64,000 nucleotides of DNA from the NCBI RefSeq assembly GCF_918797505.1, contig NC_092800.1:42276369-42340368 (forward strand). The letters are read 5' to 3'. A program made the translations under genes and the position numbers. Below, in pieces: positions 29,901 through 41,700 of the stretch. How positions within the stretch are numbered: the first letter of the stretch is position 1; the number at the start of each line of letters is the position of its first letter. The notes under the pieces are model-generated. The model saw nothing but the letters and a program-made list of their open reading frames with translations. It was not told the origin of the DNA and ran no database searches. Origin of the DNA: Bemisia tabaci (lineage: Eukaryota > Arthropoda > Insecta > Hemiptera > Aleyrodidae).

Positions 29901-31762
29901 TATAGAATTGCTGTTGAGTAGTTTTCCGTTAAAAACATAAAGTATTGCAGGAAGTCTGCGACGTCGCAAACCGAGTTATGTGATTGCCGACTCACAATGT
30001 CAACTTGTCTTATCCTATAGAACTTGTCCTCAGCTGTGCTCTAAGATAGTCATGTTCAAATCTGCTGCAGATAGTAATGGAAGTCTTTTTCTATCAGACT
30101 GATTTTAGATTTTACTGGCTGTCTTCAAAATTTGATGAAATCATTCAACTTTCGGAGAAGAGCAAGAATAATCCCAAATCAATTTACCTCGCTCCAAGAT
30201 TTCCGGCTGCAGAGTTACCTTCAAGAATGGCGCATTTTCCTTTGGTCGAAGAAACCAATCCCAAAGTGGATGGGATTCTGTTTTATCACAAAGAAACGCA
30301 CTACACTTCGGGCTCAACCCCCCTTGTTGGTTGGTTGAAACCCTTCATGGTTCCTGAGATGCTCAAAATTTCGGTGCATGAGGCTTACAAAGCAGATGTT
30401 CCTCCAAATTACCTGAGCGCTGTCCAGTTTATTCAGTCCAGTCTAAGTAATCAGGCACAAAAAAGCAAGTATCGAACAAGAAAGGATTCCAATCAGAAGG
30501 TATAGTTTATTTTTCATTATAGACTGACTTTTTTCTTATTTTGTGGGGAACTTTTGTTCGGAAGACAGTTTTTCAAAACTATGAGTTGACTTTGAACACC
30601 CTTGATATGATTTAAGTTTCTGAAACTCTCTGATACTATATGTTTTTGGTAGATAACCAATCAAAAATCAGGATCGACATTTTCAGAGAATTAATCAAAG
30701 GATTCGGCAAGACAAATGAAGTAATTTTACTATTGTTTCAATTTTGCAATGTTCTTGCAATCTGTTCTGAACCATTCGATGGGGATTGGTAATTCTGAAA
30801 GAAATGTTTTTATTTTTGCTTTCTAAATTAAGCTGTTCAGAAAAATTGGAAAAAATGTATTGTGCTAAGCACACCATGAAATCACCATAAAAAATGTGAA
30901 ACGAAGGATTCATCACTTTCGATGTGGATAGCTCATGTAAATCAAATATATCGCTGTTTCCAGTAATGTAACAAGGTGGAGAAATGGTGTTGGGTCCTCA
31001 CCATTTTGAGGGGAAAACAAAGCCAAGAAGTTCCAAAAGTGGACTTTGCATCAAATTTCCACCTTGTTACTTACAGTTCGGGCCATTTCTCAGTGTTTCT
31101 TATATTTCCACCTTGTTACTCACAGTTCGGGCCATTTCTCAGTGTTTCTTCTCATTTCCAGTAATATTTGCACTGAACAATGGTCCGAATTCAGGCAATC
31201 GCAGAATTTGAAAATGAGTCTCGGAAATTAGTTAAAATTTGTCAAAACATACTAAGTACATGGTTAATTTGGATGAGTGAATGAAACACCTGTTCAAAGA
31301 ATCTGCCTTCTGAAAATTGCAAAATTGCAGTTGTAGCCACCATGACAAATATATAAATGTATTTTGGAAAATTTTCAAGTCAAAGATTCCAAGTGTATGA
31401 TGGCTAGGCTCATAGAGTTAATTTTTACTGCAATTTTCATCACTCTAGTTTTGAGTTGTACAATTCTTTATAACTGGAATTATTCAAGAATCGTTCAATA
31501 TTAAACCCTTTAATATCTTTTTTCCCCCTCTCTTTTAAATCAGGGAATAAGAAGAGGAAAGAATCGACACTCCTCATCAATGGATAAAGTTGAATCAATG
31601 GAGGAAGACTCTGCCTCAAATCAGGACCCTCCTGTCGAAGCCACAAGCTGTGATACGAAAGCTGATCTAGTAAACAGAGATATGATCTCAGAGCTTGCCA
31701 GTTGTGAATCAAGTTCATCATCCACTGAAATGCACATGGAGGACAACGCAGGAAACTCCTGA
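23811..31762 (+). CDS. SNUPN: Snurportin-1 (m3G-cap snRNP import adaptor), six coding exons
   Basis: Joined exons 23811-23971, 25062-25188, 26224-26379, 27484-27693, 30098-30499 and 31544-31762 give 1275 bases, 424 residues plus stop, with every junction in phase. All introns are GT-AG. The N-terminus (residues 1-70) carries a basic importin-beta-binding-like segment ([19 protein letters not shown]). The cap-binding domain follows with snurportin hallmarks: [72 protein letters not shown]. The Trp in STPLVGWL appears to correspond to the human cap-stacking Trp276 (from memory). Known role: binds the trimethylguanosine cap of U snRNPs in cytoplasm and hands them to importin-beta; export by CRM1. 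The acidic, Ser-rich C-terminus makes it longer than the human protein (360 residues). The ATG is chosen because it opens the conserved N-terminus ([12 protein letters not shown]). Confidence 0.95.
23972..25061 (+). other. SNUPN intron 1
   Basis: 1090 bases, GT-AG, acceptor TCATCTCCAAG. It holds the in-phase open segment at 24088-24256 described separately and a (GA)n tract near 24694-24705. Confidence 0.85.
24088..24256 (+). other. Open segment in SNUPN intron 1: possible alternative terminal exon or gene relic
   Basis: The sequence AAATAG precedes A|GGTTACAAATTGG, and the open frame reads [19 protein letters not shown], then [20 protein letters not shown] and [16 protein letters not shown] before TGA. 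A CPSCG motif (CxxC) is present. The one-base overhang fits the phase left by exon 1, so splicing would give a short isoform with an importin-beta-binding-like N-terminus and a different tail. It could equally be a relic of a transposon protein. I do not recognise the family. Confidence 0.3.
25062..25188 (+). CDS. SNUPN: SNUPN coding exon 2
   Basis: The first base completes a Lys codon, then [20 protein letters not shown] and so on to WLPSGKK. Donor GTAAGT. This is the variable linker between the importin-beta-binding segment and the cap-binding domain. Confidence 0.85.
25321..25345. repeat. T run in SNUPN intron 2
   Basis: A T homopolymer within intron 2 (25189-26223). Confidence 0.9.
25597..25800. 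mobile_element. Palindromic MITE in SNUPN intron 2
   Basis: TGACATAGGTTAAAAGGTGG pairs with CCGCCTTTTAACCTATGTCA. The next arm, GGTCGGCTATGTCTTATCGC, pairs with its complement at 25750-25773. The element is intact, with no coding capacity. A (CT)n tract follows at about 25893-25915. Confidence 0.82.
26224..26379 (+). CDS. SNUPN: SNUPN coding exon 3
   Basis: 52 codons in phase 0, opening the cap-binding domain: [19 protein letters not shown] and [15 protein letters not shown]. Acceptor TTGTTCCAG, donor GTAAGC. Confidence 0.93.
26380..27483 (+). other. SNUPN intron 3, with degenerate coding-like remnant on the - strand
   Basis: From about 27499 down to 27050 the - strand shows peptide-like stretches in two frames ([52 protein letters not shown]) broken by frameshifts and stops. 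This suggests a dead transposon or pseudogene fragment, but I cannot name the family. C-rich patches lie at 26738-26750 and 26948-26960. Confidence 0.35.
27484..27693 (+). CDS. SNUPN: SNUPN coding exon 4
   Basis: 70 codons in phase 0: [50 protein letters not shown]. These match the core of the cap-binding fold. Donor GAG|GTACAA; a MITE begins only 8 bases into the intron. Confidence 0.94.
27702..27953. mobile_element. CTAAGG-family MITE immediately after the SNUPN exon 4 donor
   Basis: The left end GCCATGCTAAAGAAAAACG and right end GCGTTCTTCCTTAGTACGGC are slightly mutated complements of the family consensus. The element starts 8 bases past the exon, leaving just the donor sequence GTACAATACC. 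Confidence 0.9.
28745..29139. mobile_element. TTAA-family palindromic MITE, copy 3 (diverged), in SNUPN intron 4
   Basis: GGTGATTCAATGGATGCCAT at the left and ATAGCGTCTATCAAATCACC at the right. The flanks are TTTA and CTAA, that is, degraded TTAA. Internal deletions near the right half reduce it to 395 bp. Confidence 0.82.
29775..29996. mobile_element. TIR element in SNUPN intron 4
   Basis: GTAAGTCGGCAATCACATAA near 29776 pairs with GTTATGTGATTGCCGACTCA near 29974-29993. The interior is unpaired and noncoding. Confidence 0.75.
30098..30499 (+). CDS. SNUPN: SNUPN coding exon 5
   Basis: 134 codons in phase 0. It starts [15 protein letters not shown] directly after acceptor TTTCTATCAG and continues through [18 protein letters not shown] and [16 protein letters not shown] to the basic tail [13 protein letters not shown]. 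The start agrees with the conserved C-T/E-TDFRFYW junction of snurportins. Donor GTATAG. Confidence 0.94.
30957..31166. mobile_element. Insertion in SNUPN intron 5 flanked by an 11-bp repeat, with internal tandem copies
   Basis: TTTCCAGTAAT occurs at about 30958 and 31156. Between them, TTTCCACCTTGTTAC and CAGTTCGGGCCATTTCTCAG form a roughly 58-bp unit present twice, and CAAGGTGGAGAAATGG near the left is an inverted partner. Whether the 11-mer is a target duplication or part of the repeat unit is unclear. Confidence 0.55.
31544..31762 (+). CDS. SNUPN: SNUPN coding exon 6 and stop
   Basis: 72 codons and TGA at 31760-31762. It is acidic and Ser/Glu-rich ([36 protein letters not shown]). The acceptor is CTTTTAAATCAG. 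This tail is less conserved in the family and is assigned by phase and continuity. Confidence 0.88.
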   Translation, partial: GIRRGKNRHSSSMDKVESMEEDSASNQDPPVEATSCDTKADLVNRDMISELASCESSSSSTEMHMEDNAGNS

Positions 31763-33050
31763 ACACAACACTGGTGCCTAAATTTTATAGGTGCTGCTTG
31801 AGCTTCGTTTAAAGAAGTTTAAAAAACTTATTATCTAGTCATTATTTTACATATATATTTATGTAAGTGAATGATTGTTTCACCACATGTAGTCCATCCG
31901 TTTTTTGACAGAAACTGCTAGTGTTAGAAGTAAACTGATTTTATTTAGTGGTTGTGTCGCACGAACAGATCTGATGATGAAAATTAATGATTGGAAAGGC
32001 AGAAAATCCATTTCCTGGGCGCTTCCTTGTCTCAATTGAAGAAAATGATAACTCAAATACAAAGGGAATTGATTAAACAAATGTTGCGAGTATGTGTTTT
32101 TAACATCAATAGTTTCTGGGAAAAGCGAAGGAAGTCTCATTTTTGTGTGACCCTCGTAGTTTGATTCTAGCAATGTCAATGAATTACTCTCATGCCTCTA
32201 ATTTCAATTGTATGTGTATTCATATTCTCAGGTTTTCATGTGTTATTAAACTTACTTTTAAAGCTGTATAAGTTCAAATGAGGAAATATTTAGTGTTTGC
32301 CACTGTTTTCCGTCTTAGTCTGAAAGTTTTTTCTCTAAAATGGAAATCAAATTTCTTTAACTAAGTTGAAAGCACAAAATTGGCTAATTTTTTAAAGTTT
32401 TGACAAATTTTATCATTATTTTGAGGTATCGTGTTATTAAACCCATGAAAAAAAATAAAAATTACTTACAAAACTTGCTTTTATAAACAGATTTTTGGTT
32501 TATAATGAGTTTAAGTTTTCTATTTAATTTTTAATTTTTTGAGTACGGATCGCCCGTTAACTCCCATGGAAATCTGCTGCTATAAAAAATGTTTGCCTTT
32601 AGCAGGTTCTCTTTTCTAAAGTTTTTCTCTGAATCAGGTGTTTTGAGGGACAAGTTTTTAAGATTGTTTTAACTAAACCTTTTACTTCCACAAGATCTGT
32701 AAACGATGATAGGGAACTAATCCTGTATCACTATCTAAATTTCAAAACTCACTTCTTTTTCATGGTTTTTTGCCCGGAAAAAAGGGACATGTAGCCTTCG
32801 AAACACACTGAATAAGAACACATTGGTGAAGAATAAACCAAAACAATTATAGAATTTTAAAATGTCTGACAAAAATAGTTATTGTAGTCCTTGTACCTTT
32901 TAATTTCAGACCTTAAATTTAAACAGTAAATTTTTGAAATATCGAACTGATCTCTGATTCATCACAAGTAAAAATGTACTTGTCTCCCTAGATGTATGGT
33001 GTAATTATTTTAGCTCACCAAGAATAAATGTTCTTTATCTTATTTTATTC
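31763..33050 (+). other. Probable SNUPN 3' UTR and flank
   Basis: AT-rich, gene-free sequence. Possible poly(A) signals on the + strand are ATTAAA at 32245, AATAAA at 32832 and AATAAA at 33023. Which is used cannot be decided from sequence alone. There is no MITE in this stretch, in contrast with the rest of the window. Confidence 0.5.
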
Positions 33051-34160
33051 CTTCAAATTATTGCTGTTCTCTTTAGTCTTATTTTTTATTTTAAGATACC
33101 ATTTTTTTTTATTGAGGTACATATTAATAATCTAACATAAAAATGGATAGGCTCTTCAATTTATGTTTTCGATATTGGTTCTTTTAACCATGTTGCCATT
33201 TTTCTTAGAATTTCTTGAACTTGCAGTTAATTTTCATTGTTTTACGCAGTGACTTAGTATCAAATACTTGTTTTAAAGGTTGACTTCTCTTTGTCTGCTT
33301 ATCATTGTATTTCTCCTCTGTTTTTTCAGTGAAACATTTTCTCTTTAGTTTTTATACTTTATCGACTTAGTTTAGCAACATTTATTGAATATGTGATGCA
33401 AATTGGGAATACTGATGCAAGCTAATTTTAGAGATGCCCTCTATTTGAAATGTAGACTTTTCTGCAAGAATTTCAGGCTTATGAACTAAATTTTGGTATT
33501 TTTTAATATGATGTTCCTCATTATCTCCAAAGTACAATGAGCCTTATAAAACTGAATTTTGTGTGTGCCAATCTCAAGAAAAGTGGGACTGAAAATTGAA
33601 TTTTTTGACATGTTTATATTCAAATTTAGTTGAGATGTTGCAACATCTTATTGGTGACTGAGGATATTTTTTGTTCCCTTGCAAGGCAGGAGGATAACGC
33701 AGGTGTCAAGAATCAAATTTATAGCGTAAGAGCAAGTGACGCAGTGACGACACAACACAACAGTCCCACTTCTCCATTGAAAAGAAAAAAAACCCTTGTG
33801 AACCAGGGTTGCAACAGGCAGGGAAAACCGGTAAATGTCAGGGAAAAATTGTGAAGTCACTTTTATTTGCTTTCTAGAAAGGGTCTGACATTTCAAACAT
33901 TTCAAATCATGTCTTTTTACCATCTTGCACATCATCCATTGTCAGGAAATTTTAGCAAATGTGTCAGGGAATTCAATTCTCAAAATTCTGTGGCAACCCT
34001 AGTAAAATGGCCAAAAATTAACTTTGCAACCCTGCTCTCATTGAGTTTGGCACATGGTAAGTTCAATTCCAAAAGCTCATTGTGCATAGGAGGTTGTGAA
34101 GAGCATCCTATAAAAAAATATGGAAATTCAGTTGGCGCCGAATTCATTAGTATTGTGTGC
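33051..34160. other. Intergenic between convergent SNUPN and ZIP genes
   Basis: No gene seen. A MITE-like segment at about 33805-34000 has AGGGTTGCAACAGGCAGGG at the left and CTGTGGCAACCCT at the right, with two internal CAGGGAA motifs. Confidence 0.5.
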
Positions 34161-34168
34161 GTTGTCTT

Positions 34169-34331
34169 CAGTGGCGTGGCGTGAATTGCGATATATCGAT
34201 TGTTATGCCTTTTGAACCTATGGAAAGGATCAATAAACAGGTGTTTGCAGCGAACACCTTAATAATCGATTCTTTACCATAGGTTTAAATGGCAAGACAA
34301 TCGATAAATCGCAATTCACGCCACGCCACTG
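34169..34331. mobile_element. hAT-type palindromic MITE with 8-bp duplication (7 of 8)
   Basis: CAGTGGCGTGGCGTGAATTG to CAATTCACGCCACGCCACTG. The flanks GTTGTCTT (34161-34168) and TTTGTCTT (34332-34339) differ at one base. Same family as 2691, 21354 and 46881. Confidence 0.9.
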
Positions 34332-34909
34332 TTTGTCTTTTATCTCATGAAAATATTCCGTGTTTAGTAGCTCTTGAATGCATTAAAAGGCAATTATTAT
34401 TATTATATAAGTCTGAAGAAGAAGAATTACAACAAGAGATGCATACCATTTTGTACAGCAAAACTTTTCCACCATACCAATCATTCCTCACTCATATAAT
34501 ATGTTATGTATCCTTGTATATAATATATAAAGAGCTCATTACTGTTATTTTGCAGTCAGTATGAAAATTTCTTAGGTTATGATAATTGTTCTCACACGCA
34601 TTCTTGTTAATTGGGTTGTTTAAAAGTTTTTAATGTTATATACTACCTATTTTTTTGCAAAAAAGAATCAAAAGTATTGCCAGTTGCTGAGACAGCATCT
34701 ATTTTAACAGTAATGTAATGAAACGCAAAGCAAAAAAGAAATTAAAACAGTAATTTACTATAATTTACAAATAAATAAAATATGGTTTGGTGCAAACCAA
34801 GAAACTGACAACATTTTTAGATTCTCTCATAAGATGAAGGATGTTGCACAGTCTCAGCAATAATGTAGTGCTCATGGTTCTTTCTTGCAAAATCTAGTGA
34901 GTATGACTG

Positions 34910-35149
34910 CTGTGCCAAGGAAAAATGCCGCATGAGTTTTCAGGCGTTGCCAAATTTTCTGGAAAAAAAATACGAATTTTCGAGGAAACTAGTGTACATT
35001 TTTTTGTAAAATTTTCATCAGTCACGTAATATAGAGTATCTGAAAATTTTATTGAAGAATATTCATCAATTTCCTCAAAAATGAATGTTTTATAGGGAGA
35101 AATTTGGCAACATCTGGATGTATATACAACGTTTTTCCTTAGCAAGGCA
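34910..35149. mobile_element. CTAAGG-family MITE
   Basis: Left end CTGCTGTGCCAAGGAAAAATG, right end ACGTTTTTCCTTAGCAAGGC (both mutated from consensus). The interior is typical of the family. Confidence 0.85.
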
Positions 35150-35291
35150 GGTGGAGTTTTATGTACTTATTAAGGTCCTTTTTTGTTCAGTTTCTACCCT
35201 TTCATAGTTAAGCATTTTCCCCTTTTTTCCCTCAATTTTTTTTTGTTTTTTTGAAAGAAAGAATCCAGTTTCTTTCCAGCGTCTTTTTATA

Positions 35292-35297
35292 TTTAAT
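35292..35297 (-). terminator. Possible poly(A) signal of the ZIP gene
   Basis: ATTAAA on the - strand, about 277 bases beyond the ZIP stop codon. No closer canonical AATAAA was seen on that strand. Its use is inferred only from position. Confidence 0.3.
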
Positions 35298-35573
35298 TTG
35301 AACTATTTTAAGTGTTACATGTTCAAACATATATTTTTGAGACCTCTTAGACCTAACATATTAAACGATATTTTAAAAGAATCAGTTAAGAAACTTTTCT
35401 TATTTGTCAATATCACAGTTATCCTTGAGAGAACCGGCAGAATCCTCGCCATGTGTTTTTTGTTTTGATTTGTGCTCTTGTTAAGAAAATTGAGTTTTGC
35501 AAAGGCCCCTCGATAATTTTCTCAGGTTTTCATGCCTGAAACGCCTCCATGCACTTTACATAAACTGCTGCAA

Positions 35574-35674
35574 TCAGGGATCGTCATCTTTTGATTTGGG
35601 CTCTTGTTGATCATTTGAATAATTGCAAGGGCTGAAAAGATTCTTCTCATCCAGTCGAGCATGGGTGTGACCAC
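35574..35674 (-). CDS. ZIP transporter coding exon 5 and stop
   Basis: Two bases complete Gly, then GHTHARLDEKNLFSPC, NYSNDQQEPKSKDDDP and TGA (35576-35574). Acceptor CACAATTTCAG. This short hydrophilic tail follows TM8. It is assigned by acceptor strength and phase rather than homology. Confidence 0.8.
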
Positions 35675-35762
35675 CTGAAATTGTGGAAAAAGAACAATAA
35701 ATTATACCTATCGATCATTGAAAACACCATTTTTCACATTTTTCTTATTTCAAGGAGCAACG

Positions 35763-35794
<32 letters not shown>

Positions 35795-38700
35795 AGCAAC
35801 GAAAAATTATATCCTTGACATGAAACTTTGTTTTATAATTCGCCTGAATTTTTCCTACCTCTAAGAAAGAATCAGAGCATTACAGAAGTAATACAAATTT
35901 TCCCGATCCCGCTATCAATAAGAAATAAATAGTCAAAGAAGAGAAATCTAGTCGAGTATGATGATTAAGTGCATGGATTCAATTGAGTTTTAGTTCATCT
36001 TCTTGCCATCTTCCTACATTGGAAGGATTTATTTGGTGGAATGCTGGTCATAATTTTTTTCTTTAAAACTCCAAAAAAGGGCATTTTAAAGTGTGGTGGA
36101 GCAATAGCAAAAGAGATAAGCTCTAATACCCTTTTACCAAGAACCTTTTGTTTGAGGACGTTACATTACACAAGACAACCTAAGAACCGGTGAAATGAAA
36201 TATTAAAACAAAATTGCGATCACTGTGTTAAAAGTGCAATTTTTTTACCATGAAGTTCCAAAATCCTTACATACATTATTCGGTCAGTAAATGTCCAATT
36301 TCAAATCATCATTAAGATGAGCTTCTTGTATCAGAAAAATGGGCAATTGCAATTAATGCACAAAGAATTGCAACTTATTTCAATTTTATTGCAATAAATT
36401 CCACTAATTTTAAGATGTGCCCCTTCAATTAGTGGATAGGCAACATACACAACACTCTAATGCAGCAGCAATAATTATTTTACCATTTAATTGCAATTTA
36501 TATTGCATTCCGTGCTACTTGGGTATATGGTTTTAAAAGTGCGATGCCGAATTATTATAATTAAGGGAAGGTTTATTTAAGGTCTCTTTTGATATTTTGA
36601 ATTCCAAGTTTTTTTCAAAATCCCTCGCAAGTTATTTGTCCTTTCCATGTAGGTAGGTATTTATTAACCAATTAGTTATGATCTTGAATCTCTCAGTTTT
36701 GTGCCATTCGTGGAAAGGGAGCTTAGTGCAAAACATTTCAGAATAAGTTATTGCATCTACGAAAATACTATTTTTTTTTTTACAGAAAATTCCTGAAAAT
36801 GTCATACATATTTAAACAGTTTTGAGGAGTATGTGTAATGAAGTTTTAATACGTCATTTTTAGATCTCAAATTCGTCCATTACCTACACCTTTTCATGCT
36901 AAACTTTGATCAACGAAATTGTTCGCAGTTAATTATTTGGAATATTGAAGAGTACGGGTTTTCTGACCCAATGTGAAAAAAAAATTGCTCCCCCGAAAAA
37001 TTTGTTCGTATGCACTAAGATTCATTCCCTCGAGGACAGCTACAAATAGATTAAAGATTCCGTAAATTCAATTGATTGGAGCGCAGAAAAAGGTGGATTT
37101 TTAAGTTTGTTGTGATGTAGCCAGCAAATCGATTGCTTACCTCTGACGCTAAAAAACAGCATGATGATAAAACCGCATAGAATGAAACTAGCTCGCACTA
37201 TACCAGTCTCTTGCGTTCTCTGCTTGTCGAGCATCTCGAAGAAAGTTACATACAGAATGGTGCCGGCTGCAAGGCCTTGGAGTGTTCCGATTACAATCCT
37301 TTGAGAGTATGAATCCATATCTTCCTGGTTCAAAGTTAGTAACGTCCCAATCACCACGCCTATCATAAAAAAAAGAAAAGAACGTTAGTGTCTCGGCAGC
37401 AGGTATATTACCAAAAGCAATGAAACACATTTATGCTCTATTTTAAAAAACTTCTGAACGATGAAATGTCATATTTTATAGGTACACACTCTTAGAATTG
37501 GATGCAGCCATTTCTGCTTGACAAAGATAGTACCTCTGTTCTGTATCTCTGTTCTGTCTGATCTGTGTTGTAGATAGTGTTGTTGATTTTTTCCCAAAAA
37601 TAGATTATCCGCAGAAAAATCAAGGCGAAAAAATCGATTATCAAGAAAATCGCTCTGAAAAAAAAAAAATCGATTTTATTGTGCCTGCCGTTCGTTTTTC
37701 ATAAATTCTCGCCTCACTGAGCGTTGCGTTTCATTGTCACTTAAATTGGAGCGATTTCGATGGTTTCCTCTAGTTTTGAAGAATAATGTAGGTTTGTTGT
37801 TTCCTTAATTATTCAGGAGTAAAATTTTTGTTCCTTCGTAAAAAATCGAAAAATTCGATTTGTGAGTAAAAAATCGGCTCAGCTGCAAAATATCTACTCA
37901 ATTTAATTGATTGTTTTGTGCTAAAATTCGATATCTTCAGAAAATCGGAAAAGAATCAACAACATTGGCATACCCAAGCGACCAGTTTAGTAACCTTAAG
38001 ACTTTGGCTTTGAAAATATTCAAATGTTTTCAAAAATCGTATTTGGAACGTCCCAAGTACGTTTGTCAACACATGGGACAAAGTGGCACGCGCCCTACCA
38101 CTGAGGAAAATCCCTGAGTGTCAAATCGCCTTCGAATCATTGTGTATGCAAACAGGGCAGCTTTCGAGCTGGAATAGTTGTTTCCGACACCAAGTATGAT
38201 TACTGAAGGCGCATTATTGTTCAGACTATGGACGAGCGACAATCTCTCGTTTACATGCGGATAGAGTTGGAGTGAAATTCACGATTATTTCCGTCAGATA
38301 TGTGTTCGTCTTTAAGAGAGGAACGTTGACGGAGAATTTCATCTTTGATGCATTTCATAGACTTGTTTTTCACCGCTCTTGGCGGAGTCTGCGCGGTTAT
38401 GTACCATTAGTTTGCCTATGCACATACGTGTTTTTTACAGAAGAGGTAGAAATTGTAGTTCCGAAATTGTAAAATATAGTCAAAATAATTATCAAAACGT
38501 TGCCAATATTTTTTAAAACATCGTTCTATCAATAGTTCTCATTTGTGTCTGCACACATTAGAAAGATGATTACAAGTCCATGTGTTAAATTAATAAATTT
38601 AAAAAAATGTAAAAAAATAGTATTTTCATGAAAATATCCGATCTTCATTAGGATCTTTTGTTTGCACCACCCTGATTAGGGAAGGACATGCGAATCCTCT

Positions 38701-41700
38701 CTGTAAAATAAAACTGTTAAACTTTCTTTCTAATACGTAAATGGTTCTACATTTTTACTTTCTCGCTCCCCTTGCGGGTAGAGGAAGTATTGACATCCAA
38801 AAAAAAGGTTGAAATTTCATCCTAGGCGTCTGAAGGTGCCTTAAGTAAAAAAAAAAAAAAACCAAATTTGAAAAAAGTGTGTCCGTTTGTCAGGCGTCCC
38901 CTAAATCTGCGTACAGTCATATCTCAAAATCTATTCGTTCAATTTCTTTAACATTTGCATGGAGGACCATGTCTATGGTCTCCTTATTTTTTCTTTCTTT
39001 CTTTCATTCTTTTTTGTACGGATGTGTTCAATTTAAAGATATTAAAGAAAGCAAAAAACAGGAAACTCCCCCTAAGTAGGAGCATTTTATTTACAAATTT
39101 TTCAATACGGCGGTTAAAAATTCGCACTAGATTCTAATCCCACTGGTTAGGGTCGCAAGGGCTGTAAACTAGTCTGGCCTGCTTGGATTTTGGGTCAGTG
39201 GTTAAAGTGTAGGTCGGGAATCGCAGGAGCTAGGTCGTCACGTGCTTCGGTGATTGGAAAGGGGCAGGGCGAGGGGTCTATTTATACCTACTCATGCTGT
39301 GTTGCGGGTTGCGGTCGCCGATGTCTAAGGAGCCGGGCAAATGACACCGGCTCCACAAATCGGCGCGGGTAACGCCGTATCATGCACCGGTGTAGCCAAA
39401 TTGATCTGATCGCCCTCGCATGCCGCCCGCCCCGATTTGCGGAGGTGTCAAATGGATGAATACTTTGAACTGATTTAATCTGAGATTATGACTTTTAAAG
39501 GCTTAATAATCAGCTGAGAAAAGCTGAGTCATTTCCAGAGTGGACTTTACTCAATGAATTTGCAGGTGTCTGAAATTTGATTAATTTCGTGGAAACTACT
39601 GAGTTAACTGAAAAAGCTGAGTCATTTCCAGAATGGATTTACTCAATGGAGAATTTGCAGGTGTCTGAAATTTGATGAATTTCGTGTTTATGTGGAAACT
39701 ACTGAGTTTACTGAAAAAGCTGAGTCATTTCCAGGGTGGACTTTTACTCAATGGAGAATTTGCAGGTGTCTGAAATTTGATTAATTTCGTTTTCAAGTGG
39801 AAACTACTGAGTTAACTGAAAAAGCTGAGTCATTTCCAGAGTGGACTTTACTCAATGGAGAATTTGCAGGTGTCTGAAATTTGATTAATTTCGTTTTTTA
39901 AGTGGAAACTGAGTTAACTGAAAAAGCTGAGTCATTTTCAGAGTGGACTTTACTCAATGGAGAATTTGCAGGTGTCTGAAATTTGATGAATTTCGTGTTT
40001 AAGTGGAAAATACTGAGTTAACTGAATGCGAGGATACCATTGGTTCACAAATTAAACAATTATTGGGGGAGATATGACAACACGATCTTACCTGCCAAAA
40101 TACATGTATTTCAATGGATGACGTCACTAGGCGGTGCATATTCAATCTTCTAAATCAATTTTTAGACTATGTCCCATTACAGAAAAAAATTACAAAATTA
40201 CTGCAAAATTAGCTCTTTGAGCACTCTCAGATGAGGAAATCAAAAATTTTCGTGCAAATTTCCATGCCGTTAATTCTAAGTCCTCTTCTCTGGCCACTGC
40301 ATGACACGTATATCTTGGTGGAAACTTTGCGTTAATAGACAGCAGCTCCGTACCACGCACCCTGAGATGGAAATACAGGATGTGTCGTTGAGAAATTCCA
40401 AACGAGATTCGAATCTCCAACGTGTGAAATTGGTGAATTTTCACGTTCATTACAACGAACTGTAGTTAACCAATGGAGAGTCTGCATGCAAATTTTTTTA
40501 CTGTTTCATCCGAGACTGCTTATAGAGCTGATTTTGCAGTATTTTTTATATTTTTTTTGATACGTGAAAAAGTATAAAAGTAGATTTAAAAGTAAGCAAA
40601 TGTACCGCCTTGTTACGTCACCTGGCCGCATTTCCCCTTTGAACCCGTGGATTTTAGCGGATTGGATCATTTTTTCGTATCTCCGTGAATAGTTGTTCAA
40701 TTTATAAACCATATGTGTCCTCGTGTTCAGTTTAAACAGTAGTTTCCATTTAAACACGAAATTCATCAAATTTCAGAAACCTGCAAATTCTCCATTAGAG
40801 CATTTTTCATACTTTCCATCTCGATTTTTGGCAGCAAAAATATGTCTCATAATTCGAAAATACGAGGGTGACGGGCACACTTGAGGGGCTTGGAGGACAA
40901 GGCGCATAAGTGCAGTTTTTGAAAAAATTGAGATATTAATGATTTCAGGTAAAGCTAGTCTTAATGTATATTCTGTGAACTATTCGGTCCCAACTTCCAA
41001 TTTTTAAGGATTAAAAACTCAGTTTGAACGTTTTTTCCGCCCAAAGGATCCGTGGATTTTCCAAACTTCAAACACGTATTCCTCGAAACAGCAAAAACTG
41101 CACTTATGCGCTGTGTCCTCCAAGCCCCTCATATGTATATTGTTTCTTCCAAAAATGGTTCGTTTTGGAACAACAACGCGGTGCAACCAGCCGCTCGGAC
41201 TGCGAGGACAGTTGGCGCGCCCGCAATTTTGTGAGTATGCAACGCGGACATCCATCGAGTACGAATAGTTGTATCCAGGCGCCTGCCGGGCCTGCCTTGC
41301 TAGTCCTGCTACCGCACCGTGCGTGACTCCGCGTGTCGCATCGCGTCGAATCAACAGAGAGAATCATGTTTTAAATGTCACGGAATTTTCCTCACACCGC
41401 CAAAGACATATGATATTTTAGAAACACCGTAATTAAACCCGCTTAAGGCTTTCTGTTATTTAAAAACGTCCTTCAAGCCCCTCATTCGTAAAACATATAT
41501 GGAAAATCGGTTCAGAAGACAGGGTGTCTACCAGTTATGAGAAACCAAAATTGGGGACTTTCAGGGCCTTTTAGGAGGGTTTTTTCGAGAAAATCGGGGA
41601 CTTTTTCCCCCGAAAGAGTAAGAGAAAGGGAGCTAGTTACAGCGTTGAGAGGCGTATTTTACACGACTAATTCCACAAGAACCGATGACACCAAGCTATC

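Noticed and set aside
39190..39480. A coding exon or functional RNA in the GC-richer patch
   Set aside because: No motif, hairpin set or promoter boxes convincing enough; listed only as an unknown patch.
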